This document shows positions 24,227-29,284 of a stretch of DNA of 29,284 nt, piece after piece. A program made the position numbers and the translations under genes. Source of the stretch: Pseudomonadota bacterium (GTDB taxonomy: Bacteria; Pseudomonadota; Alphaproteobacteria; Rhizobiales; Xanthobacteraceae); the NCBI GenBank assembly GCA_021779635.1, contig JAJYAH010000012.1, positions 1 to 29,284 of the forward strand, written 5' to 3'. The notes under the pieces are model-generated. The model was not told the DNA's origin, did not search any database, and saw nothing but the letters and a program-made list of their open reading frames with translations. The first letter of the stretch is position 1, and every line of letters begins with the position of its first letter.

Positions 24227-25464
24227 TGGACACCTCCCGGCCAGGGCAGGCTCAGTTCGCGTAGCTTCTCGATATCGAGCTTGGCGTAGATCCTTGTGCT
24301 GTCGGTGCTCCGGTGTCGGAGCAACTGGCCGATCTCTGCAAAGCTGGCGCCCGAACGCAACAAGTCGGTCGCAAGGCTGTGGCGGAAGAGGTGAGCGCCG
24401 TGGTGCGCATAGCCATGAATGCCCGCCCTCTCAAGCGCCTCCTTCGCAATCATCGTGATGGCGCAGCCGGAGGCAAACCCGACATGGGGAGCAAGCATCC
24501 GCAGAAACAGGCGACGGCACGAAGAAGCTGGTCGCCCATGCTGGATATAAGCGACGATAGCTGCGCCGACATCGTGGCGTAGCGGCATCATCGTTTGCCG
24601 CCGCCCCTTGCCGTGGACAAGGATCTTGCCCGACCGCCAGTCGATATCATCAAGACTGAGCACAACCACCTCGCCGGCGCGCAAGCCCAGCTTGGCCAGG
24701 ACCATCAGGACCGCATAGTCGCGGAGCCCCATCGCCGTGGTCCGATCGCAGGCATCGAGAACCTGCTGGACCTTCTGTGGCGGCAGGAAGGTTGGCAGGC
24801 CAGCAAGCCGCCAGCGGCGGATCGACGGCACGCTATCGGCCAAGGCTACCAAAATGAACCCCTTCAGATGCAGGTAGCGCAGGAAGGCGCGCACCACCCC
24901 GCACATCGCCTTGCCGCTGTCGGCGGAGCCATCGAGGGCGTGCCGCTCGACATAGCCGATGACGATCTCCGGGGAGAGCGCCGCGAACCCGTCTGCACCG
25001 GCCGGACAGACCTCCTGCAGAAACCGGTGTGAAAGCAGCTTGTGGCTTTCCACCGTCGAAGCAGCGAGCCCTCTCTCATTCGTGAGATAAGCCGCGAACA
25101 CATCAACGATCTGCTCGTGTTCCGTGCGCTCAGCTGGAACGGCGGCCGGTATTAAACCTTCATCTCGTAATGCCGAAAGCAAGCGCCGGAGCGCTGCCCG
25201 GTCCCCCGCATTGATGCTCCAGTGCTCAGAACGGTGCTCAAGAAACCGCTCAACGTGAACTTCGCTTAAATCCTGGGGATTGTGCCCGTTGCCGACGTGC
25301 CAATCCATCAGGTCACGAAACAGGTTTAGCGATCGCCAGGTGCACCGCCGACCGAAGCCTTCGTCCGACAATCTGGCCGCATAAACCCGTGAAAACTCGC
25401 CATAGGGCCCGCGAATCAGCTTCCGATAAAGCGTGCTGCGTTGCAGATACTCATTCGCGTTCAT
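24223..25464 (-). CDS. ritA: Tyrosine recombinase RitA
   Basis: 413 residues from ATG 25464, with AAGGAGAGGA just upstream; the frame to 25485 is an extension beyond the ribosome site. The N-terminal half is a core-binding domain. The catalytic half shows Arg in LGLRAGEVVVLSLDDI, the Lys-containing GKGRRQTMMPL, HLFRHSLATDLL, LLRHRSTDSTRIYA with His and the Tyr nucleophile. It is the first of the three overlapping recombinase genes. Gene order and lengths match RIT elements rather than a lone phage integrase. Confidence 0.92.
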   Translation of the reverse strand: MNANEYLQRSTLYRKLIRGPYGEFSRVYAARLSDEGFGRRCTWRSLNLFRDLMDWHVGNGHNPQDLSEVHVERFLEHRSEHWSINAGDRAALRRLLSALRDEGLIPAAVPAERTEHEQIVDVFAAYLTNERGLAASTVESHKLLSHRFLQEVCPAGADGFAALSPEIVIGYVERHALDGSADSGKAMCGVVRAFLRYLHLKGFILVALADSVPSIRRWRLAGLPTFLPPQKVQQVLDACDRTTAMGLRDYAVLMVLAKLGLRAGEVVVLSLDDIDWRSGKILVHGKGRRQTMMPLRHDVGAAIVAYIQHGRPASSCRRLFLRMLAPHVGFASGCAITMIAKEALERAGIHGYAHHGAHLFRHSLATDLLRSGASFAEIGQLLRHRSTDSTRIYAKLDIEKLRELSLPWPGGVQ

Positions 25465-25560
25465 ATGTCCTCTCCTTCGCGCCAATCGCGACGGAGAGAC
25501 CCTAATCTATGCCGAATCCTCAGCAGCTAACCCATGAAAAACGTTGGCAGAAACGAGCCT

Positions 25561-25594
25561 GCTCGGCATAGTTCGCCGATCGGCATAAACCTGC
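25561..25594 (-). repeat. RIT right terminal inverted repeat
   Basis: 34-bp inverted partner of 23143-23176 with two mismatches. It contains GGCATA twice (complement of TATGCC), and a further TATGCC lies nearby at 25509, so this hexamer is probably the recombinase binding unit. Confidence 0.88.
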
Positions 25595-25614
25595 TTATGC
25601 CGCGCGCGGCATAA
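25595..25614. repeat. Perfect 20-bp palindrome at the right RIT end
   Basis: TTATGCCGCGCGCGGCATAA is its own complement. It lies outside the right inverted repeat and directly before the GCAAGT junction. It has no counterpart at the left end, so the two ends are not symmetrical. Confidence 0.88.
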
Positions 25615-25620
25615 GCAAGT
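25615..25620. repeat. 6-bp direct repeat (GCAAGT) at RIT insertion, right copy
   Basis: GCAAGT at 25615-25620 repeats 23143-23148. The IS66 gene needs only one copy, so this is either a target duplication or a shared recombination core; the left copy is also part of the terminal repeat. Confidence 0.7.
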
Positions 25621-26097
25621 CTCAACGAGCGATGCGATGGTCGCCCAGTTTTGAGCGCCGGCGTCGTGTCCTGCAAAGAGTGCGTTCTTGCGATGATGGC
25701 TATTGGCCGGATGGCGCGCTCGACAGCATTGTTGTCCATCTCGACGCGCCCGTCGGTCAGGAACATGCAGAGCCCATCCCAGTATTTGGCAATGTATTTG
25801 AGCGCCTCGCCAAGCGGCACCTTGGATGAGACACGGGTCCGATTGGCGCTCAGCCAGGCCTCAAAGGCCGCGATCAACGGCGCGGAACGGTCCTTGCGTG
25901 CCTGCAGTCGCGCATTGGCGCTCAAGCCCCAGATGTCCTTTTCAACTTGGTAGAGTGCCGCGATCTGGCGCAACCCTTCTTCGGCAATCGGAGCGGTCGC
26001 ATTCTGCGCGACCTCATGGAGCTTGCGGCGCGCATGGGCCCAGCAATAGGCCAGCACGATCCCCTGATCTGCGCGTTTGAGCAGCCGGTTAGGGGGC
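25615..26097 (-). pseudogene. IS66 transposase, middle fragment with frameshift
   Basis: Minus-strand translation gives LLKRADQGIVLAYCWAHARRKL at the front, the IAALY-VEKDIWGLSA segment and DGRVEMDNNAVERAIRPIA, all IS66 transposase landmarks. After RPIA the frame shifts by one base near 25691-25696, and the expected RKNALFAGHDAGAQNWATIA continues in another frame up to the recombinase insertion. The 5' end is missing beyond about 26097. Three lesions (truncation, frameshift, insertion) make it dead. Confidence 0.87.
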
Positions 26098-26102
26098 AAA
26101 TA

Positions 26103-26431
26103 GGTTTTGAAGCCCGCTCCAGAATTACATTCGGCCCCGACACCAAGTAGGCGTTAATGTTGTCGGCGGATCGTTTTAGCGTTCCATCTTCGTTCGAAAT
26201 TGAAAATAGCTTCCGATCCGATGGATTTTGATTGGAAATCCAGACTATTACGACAGTCACACCAGCATTGTGGCTCGCCAAGTTTGCCCATTTGAAGGAT
26301 GTATGGGCAAAGGCAATCTCATGACCAGTGTCAAAGACCAGTGGCCAGAGGATCGGCACCTGCTGGCCTTGGTAGATCGAGTTGGTGGACACAAGCGCAG
26401 AAATTGCCTCCTCTATCTCGACCGCGTTCAA
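26103..26431 (-). pseudogene. DNA methyltransferase fragment
   Basis: The minus-strand frame (TTG 26431, overlapping the stop of the HTH gene) gives VSTNSIYQGQQVPILWPL, then FAHTSFKWANLASHNAGVTVV and NINAYLVSGPNVILERASKP. These resemble a central part of MmeI-type DNA methyltransferases (VSTNSI-x-QG, FAHxSFKW, NAGVTVV). The N-terminal SAM-binding part and everything after the SKP segment are missing, and the frame runs out of phase into the IS66 fragment. It is a remnant of a restriction-modification gene broken by deletion or IS66 insertion. Confidence 0.6.
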
Positions 26432-26676
26432 CGTGTTTGTTCCCCTATCGATGAGGTCGCGGGCAAAGCCCGCTCAGGCTGTTCAGGCCTGACACTCTGC
26501 TTGGTCTCCGCCTTCTTCGCCTCGATCCATGCGTCGATATCGACCTGCCTGATGCGCCAGGAACCCCCAACCTTGAAGCCAGGCAGCGTGCCATCCGCCG
26601 CCAGCCGGTATGTCGTCTTTTCCGTCAGACGGAGATATTCAGCCACCCCCGGCAGCGTCATCACATCCGAACTCAT
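26428..26676 (-). CDS. Excisionase-like helix-turn-helix DNA-binding protein
   Basis: 82 residues from ATG 26676, with GGGGAA upstream; an ATG four codons earlier (26688) is the alternative. MTLPGVAEYLRLTEKTTYRL followed by GTLPGFKVGGSWRIRQVDIDAWIEA is the MerR-like winged helix of excisionase and BldC-like proteins. The C-terminal 25 residues are Pro/Glu-rich and unlike the domain. Its stop overlaps the start of the methyltransferase fragment, so it probably headed a restriction-modification or transfer operon. Confidence 0.9.
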   Translation of the reverse strand: MSSDVMTLPGVAEYLRLTEKTTYRLAADGTLPGFKVGGSWRIRQVDIDAWIEAKKAETKQSVRPEQPERALPATSSIGEQTR

Positions 26677-26685
26677 GCGATTCCC

Positions 26686-26700
26686 CATGATTCCATCATG
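26686..26700. promoter_or_regulatory. Inverted repeat upstream of the HTH gene
   Basis: CATGAT-TCC-ATCATG, 6-bp perfect arms with a 3-bp gap, lies just upstream of the HTH start (26676). It might be an autoregulatory site of the HTH protein. Confidence 0.4.
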
Positions 26701-26762
26701 AGAAAATATGGCAAAAACCGGAAATGAAAAGGAATAGAAAACCCTATGCGGGAATTTTGTTG

Positions 26763-27785
26763 TTATTCTTCGTGCCTGCGACGCCGACGCCTGCCGCGTT
26801 TGGCTGGTAATGCGCCACCGGTTTTCCAGGCTTTGACATTCTGCGCCTTCCAGCGAAGCGCCGGACAGGCCTCAATGGCCGCACGCAGATCCTCCGGCGC
26901 GTCCAGCCGCGCGGCGTCGATGATGCCTTCTTCAAGCACGCCGGTCAGGAACGCCATTTCGCCTTCGCCGAATTGGAAAAGCGGTTCAAGACCCTGACGG
27001 CATTCCACCGTCACCGTGTCGATCCAGCCCTTCTGCCCGCCATATGGTTCAAAATATGCTCCAGGCAGGCAGGTGATCAGCTTGGCGGCAAGGTCCTTCC
27101 CGTCGCAGCCGATCATGTCCACGGATGCGGTTCGCCAGTCGAAGCTGCGGGCGGACGCGCCGATCATCAGGGTGCCGAGCTTGATCTTCGACCAGTCCAG
27201 ACCGGGCATGGCGATGATGCGGTGGGCGTCAAACAGATCGCGGGCCGTGCGCCGTGCGATCAAGGCGACCAGCTTACCGGCGACGATCTCGTGGATATCA
27301 AGCACCGGCACTGCCATCGCTTGGGTGTCGCCAAGCGTCGCCGACGGCATCGGCCGCACACCGAAAAGCGGTGTGCGGAAAAGATAGTTGATGTCGATCT
27401 CGATGGAACCGGCGCCGCCCAGCACCGAGGCGTAGCGGAAGATCCATTTGCCGCCCGCATGTTCAGCCGGTTCGCGCCGGGGCGAATAGCCCTTCGATTC
27501 CATCAGGCGCAGAATGCGGTCTTCAAGACCCGGCCGATCCTCGTCCATGCTCGCCTTGTCGACGGCGCCGACATAATTGAGGTCGATATCGACCGACAAC
27601 CGGTCAAGCGCGGCGTGAAACACATTGAGCGCCGTGCCGCCCTTGAGCGCGACGCGCGGGGCGATCAGACTGTCTGCGGCAATGGCGTCGAGAATGTCGA
27701 GCAGGCGGATCACACGCTCCAGCGTCGCGGGCTGAAACTGCCGCTCGGCAGCAATTCGAGCAAGGCTTTGGGCAGATACTTCCAT
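26763..27785 (-). CDS. abiEii: AbiEii-family nucleotidyltransferase toxin
   Basis: 340 residues from ATG 27785, directly after the AbiEi stop (TGAATG). The nucleotidyltransferase motif KGGTALNVF (48-56) and the acidic pair in LSVDIDLNYVG (Asp66, Asp68) are characteristic of AbiEii toxins. These toxins transfer nucleotides and stop growth unless antagonised by AbiEi. The last residues form a very basic tail (KRGRRRRRR). The system stabilises plasmids and elements and can abort phage infection. It lies next to conjugation genes, so maintenance of the element is the likely role. Confidence 0.92.
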   Translation of the reverse strand: MEVSAQSLARIAAERQFQPATLERVIRLLDILDAIAADSLIAPRVALKGGTALNVFHAALDRLSVDIDLNYVGAVDKASMDEDRPGLEDRILRLMESKGYSPRREPAEHAGGKWIFRYASVLGGAGSIEIDINYLFRTPLFGVRPMPSATLGDTQAMAVPVLDIHEIVAGKLVALIARRTARDLFDAHRIIAMPGLDWSKIKLGTLMIGASARSFDWRTASVDMIGCDGKDLAAKLITCLPGAYFEPYGGQKGWIDTVTVECRQGLEPLFQFGEGEMAFLTGVLEEGIIDAARLDAPEDLRAAIEACPALRWKAQNVKAWKTGGALPAKRGRRRRRRHEE

Positions 27786-28598
27786 TCACACGCCCTCAAA
27801 ACCGGTTTCAACCGCCTGTGGCGGCAGGAGAACACGCCAAGGCTCGACCAGCACCGCGTTACCGGGCTCTGCGCCGAGCGCATAATGCTTCGAACGCGGA
27901 AGAAGCACGCGCAGGCGCTCAAGGGCGCTGTCGGCTACACCCAGAGCGGACTGCCGCCGCTCCAGCCACCAGCCGGTGAGCGCGGCGAGCGAGCGGAAGC
28001 CAAGCAGTTCGACATAATCGACGAGTTTTTCAGGGTCGAGGTAGCGCACCATATCGAGCGATTGCAGCACCTCTTCGACACCGCCCGCTATGTCCGGCCG
28101 ATGCAGCACATCAACCAATGTTCGCTCGATGGCTGTTACTTTGATGGGAATGCCCAGACGATCCATGATGACGGTGAGATAGTCCGTCCGGTCCGCATCC
28201 AGCAGCGCCTTCGGCGGCCCTATGAGGCGGCAGAGGCCGAAGGGCAAATCGGCCAGTTCAGTGCGCCCCCGGCTTATCAATTGAACTTCGTTGAATTCGG
28301 AATAGGCGACGCCATGCAGTTCCAGCGCGGAGTGATAGCCCAAAACGCCATCGGCGCGCAGCTTGCTGGCGGCTATGAGCCGATCCACCATAAGAGTCTC
28401 TGCCGACAGATGCGCCGGAACGGCCGCGAAAACCTCGCGGCTCAGCCGTTTGATGTTGCCGACCTTCAGGTGATGCTTGAGCAAGCTGGTGATGCTCGCA
28501 GAGCCTGCCGGGCGCTCAAACGCAGCGGCAAACTCCGCCCGGGTAAACACCGGATGGGCCGAGAGGAAGGATGTCGTCCTGTGCGTGCGTGTTGACAT
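27786..28598 (-). CDS. abiEi: AbiEi-family antitoxin/transcriptional regulator
   Basis: 270 residues from ATG 28598, downstream of a good promoter; an in-frame extension to 28700 reaches past that promoter. The N-terminal winged-helix region reads HPVFTRAEFAAAF then SLLKHHLKVGNIKRLSREVFA, followed by LGYHSALELHGV and the VTAIERTLVDVLHRPD segment, as in AbiEi antitoxins. AbiEi binds its own promoter and represses the pair. Translational linkage to the toxin gene (TGAATG) supports co-production. Confidence 0.9.
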   Translation of the reverse strand: MSTRTHRTTSFLSAHPVFTRAEFAAAFERPAGSASITSLLKHHLKVGNIKRLSREVFAAVPAHLSAETLMVDRLIAASKLRADGVLGYHSALELHGVAYSEFNEVQLISRGRTELADLPFGLCRLIGPPKALLDADRTDYLTVIMDRLGIPIKVTAIERTLVDVLHRPDIAGGVEEVLQSLDMVRYLDPEKLVDYVELLGFRSLAALTGWWLERRQSALGVADSALERLRVLLPRSKHYALGAEPGNAVLVEPWRVLLPPQAVETGFEGV

Positions 28599-28630
28599 TT
28601 CGGTTCGCGAAATTGCTATTGAATGGGCAA

Positions 28631-28660
28631 TATATACACCTTTCACAGCAAAATTGTCAA
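28631..28660 (-). promoter_or_regulatory. Sigma-70-type promoter of the abiE operon
   Basis: On the minus strand a perfect TTGACA (28655-28660) is followed after 18 bp by TATATA (28631-28636), with the abiEi ATG about 33 bp further on. AbiEi is known to bind inverted repeats near its own promoter, so this region is its likely operator. Confidence 0.75.
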
Positions 28661-28696
28661 CAGACCTTCTCTCCTCCTTTCCCGTACAACTTGGCA

Positions 28697-29023
28697 TCAA
28701 TCTTCCTGTGGCTGCGATGCAAATTGAGCTGCGGGCGAAGCTGGGTCGGCATTGCCCACGCGGGATGAGCGGGAGCGGCGGGCGGATTTATCATTCTCGA
28801 CTTCTGGCAGTCCCTCCTTCCGCGCCTTGGCGAAGGCGCGGTCGCTGTCGAGGAAGGCTTCAAGCATGAAAGGGATGAGGTCGGCGATTTTTTCTACCGA
28901 ACCATAGGTGGCGGCGTAGAGTTTCTGGTAATCGGATAGCGCCTGGCTGAGATCGGCGCTCACCGTAATGGTGATCCTGGTCGGTGTGCGGTCGGGTAGT
29001 TTGGCGAGTTTCAGATTGGTCAT
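28697..29023 (-). CDS. DUF2274 family protein (downstream of trbI)
   Basis: 108 residues from ATG 29023, with AAGGGAT 8 nt upstream; the upstream frame begins inside the trbI stop region. The sequence has LKLAKLPDRTPTRITITV and LSQALSDYQKLYAATYG, then IADLIPFMLEAFLDSDRAFAKAR, the usual DUF2274 pattern, and ends in a charged, low-complexity tail. This family regularly follows trbI in conjugative transfer operons of proteobacteria; its function is unknown. It lies 11 nt after the trbI stop. Confidence 0.88.
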   Translation of the reverse strand: MTNLKLAKLPDRTPTRITITVSADLSQALSDYQKLYAATYGSVEKIADLIPFMLEAFLDSDRAFAKARKEGLPEVENDKSARRSRSSRVGNADPASPAAQFASQPQED

Positions 29024-29034
29024 GATCGATCCCT

Positions 29035-29284
29035 TCAACCCTTGTAGGGCCGCAATACAATGTCCCTTTGGACGACGATGCGCAGCGGCCAGCCGGGGCG
29101 GATGGTGATGGTGGGCTGGATGTTGAGGTTCTTTTCGGTGAGGCGCTGGCCGGCCTGGGCGGCGTTCTGCTGTGTCGATTCACGGATGGCGCGAACGAGA
29201 TCGCTCACATTGCTGCCGAAACTGAGTTCGGTGCCAACGCCCAGGAGCGTTGCCATGGCGATGCCCTTGAGAAGCTGCCAAGTG
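29035..29284 (-). CDS. trbI: TrbI (VirB10-like) conjugal transfer protein, 5' part outside window
   Basis: Only the last 82 residues are in the window, beginning TWQLLKGIAMATLLGVG. They contain SDLVRAIRESTQQNAAQAGQ and LNIQPTITIRPGWPLRIVV, ending DIVLRPYKG. This is the conserved C-terminus of TrbI, the VirB10-like protein that spans from inner to outer membrane in the type IV mating channel. It identifies the right edge as a conjugation module and the whole region as a plasmid or integrative conjugative element. Confidence 0.93.
   Translation of the reverse strand, partial: TWQLLKGIAMATLLGVGTELSFGSNVSDLVRAIRESTQQNAAQAGQRLTEKNLNIQPTITIRPGWPLRIVVQRDIVLRPYKG

Larger units (their letters stand above)
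23143..25614. mobile_element. RIT element (recombinase in trio) inserted in the IS66 transposase gene
   Basis: About 2.47 kb with three consecutive, ATGA-overlapping tyrosine-recombinase genes (413 residues, 307 residues and a 46-codon stub), the organisation known for RIT elements. Its ends carry a 34-bp inverted repeat (23143-23176 and 25561-25594), followed on the right by a 20-bp palindrome. GCAAGT occurs at both junctions (23143-23148 and 25615-25620), and deleting one copy with the element restores the IS66 frame exactly. With ritC reduced to its N-terminus the element is probably defective. Confidence 0.85.
22412..26097. mobile_element. IS66-family element remnant with nested RIT element
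   Basis: One end is visible at 22412, where GTAAGCGGTG matches the usual GTAAGCG start of IS66-family inverted repeats. Inward lie a pRiA4b ORF-3 gene (22434-23009) and the 3' part of the transposase (23020-23148). Then come the nested recombinase element and the 5' part of the transposase to about 26097, where it is cut off against a methyltransferase fragment. The other IS66 end, the small accessory genes and the transposase N-terminus are missing. The bases 22404-22411 (ACCGGTCG) would be one target copy, but no partner is left to check. Confidence 0.8.

Noticed and set aside
25922..26431. A single 169-residue gene
   Set aside because: Only the first two thirds resemble a methyltransferase; the rest is IS66 sequence read in the wrong frame.
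26973..28595. 540-codon open frame on the plus strand opposite the AbiE genes
   Set aside because: AbiEi and AbiEii are clearly recognised on the minus strand; the opposite frame is composition-driven.
1..29284. CRISPR arrays, tRNA or rRNA genes
   Set aside because: No regularly spaced repeats and no recognisable RNA gene were seen on either strand.

Overview
The window looks like part of an alphaproteobacterial plasmid or integrative conjugative element. Evidence is the moderately high GC, strong GGAGG-type ribosome binding sites, ATGA-coupled operons, a Trb-type conjugation gene with its DUF2274 partner, an IS66 element carrying a pRiA4b ORF-3 gene, and a RIT recombinase element. A sphingomonad or rhizobial relative is plausible; nothing here fixes the genus. 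About 22 kb is a catabolic cluster and the last 7 kb is mobile-element and conjugation DNA.

Left operon (6974 down to 1, minus strand): a thiolase-fold protein lacking the thiolase cysteine, a DUF35 partner, an acyl-CoA ligase, an SDR, ring-hydroxylating oxygenase alpha and beta subunits, and a PdxA-family dehydrogenase cut by the window edge. This gene set matches the logic of the ipf (ibuprofen) pathway. An aryl-alkanoic acid is activated to its CoA ester, dioxygenated at ring C1/C2, and the acyl-CoA side chain is then removed by a retro-aldol step to leave a catechol. The PdxA-family gene, of the type used for terephthalate dihydrodiol (TphB), and the SDR offer alternative ways to rearomatise a diol.

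Middle operon (7104 to 10675, plus strand, divergent from the left one): crotonase, a small GIY-YIG-like protein, acyl-CoA dehydrogenase and a class III CoA-transferase, which together look like side-chain beta-oxidation.

Right operon (20731 down to 10769, minus strand): two MaoC-like proteins, class III CoA-transferase, CitE-like lyase, IclR regulator, a 32-codon ORF, acyl-CoA dehydrogenase, MmgE/PrpD, GMC oxidoreductase, alpha/beta hydrolase and metallo-beta-lactamase-fold hydrolase. An aldehyde dehydrogenase (20929 to 22365, plus strand) diverges from it across a spacer with a perfect 20-bp palindrome. The set could take an alcohol through aldehyde and acid to a CoA thioester and cleave it with a CitE-type lyase, as in itaconate or mesaconate catabolism.

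From 22412 the DNA is mobile. An IS66 remnant, with a pRiA4b ORF-3 passenger gene, is split by a RIT element with intact ritA and ritB, a 46-codon ritC stub and inverted ends. The IS66 fragment abuts a DNA-methyltransferase fragment. Beyond that are an excisionase-like HTH gene, an AbiEi/AbiEii toxin-antitoxin pair with its own promoter, a DUF2274 gene and the end of trbI.
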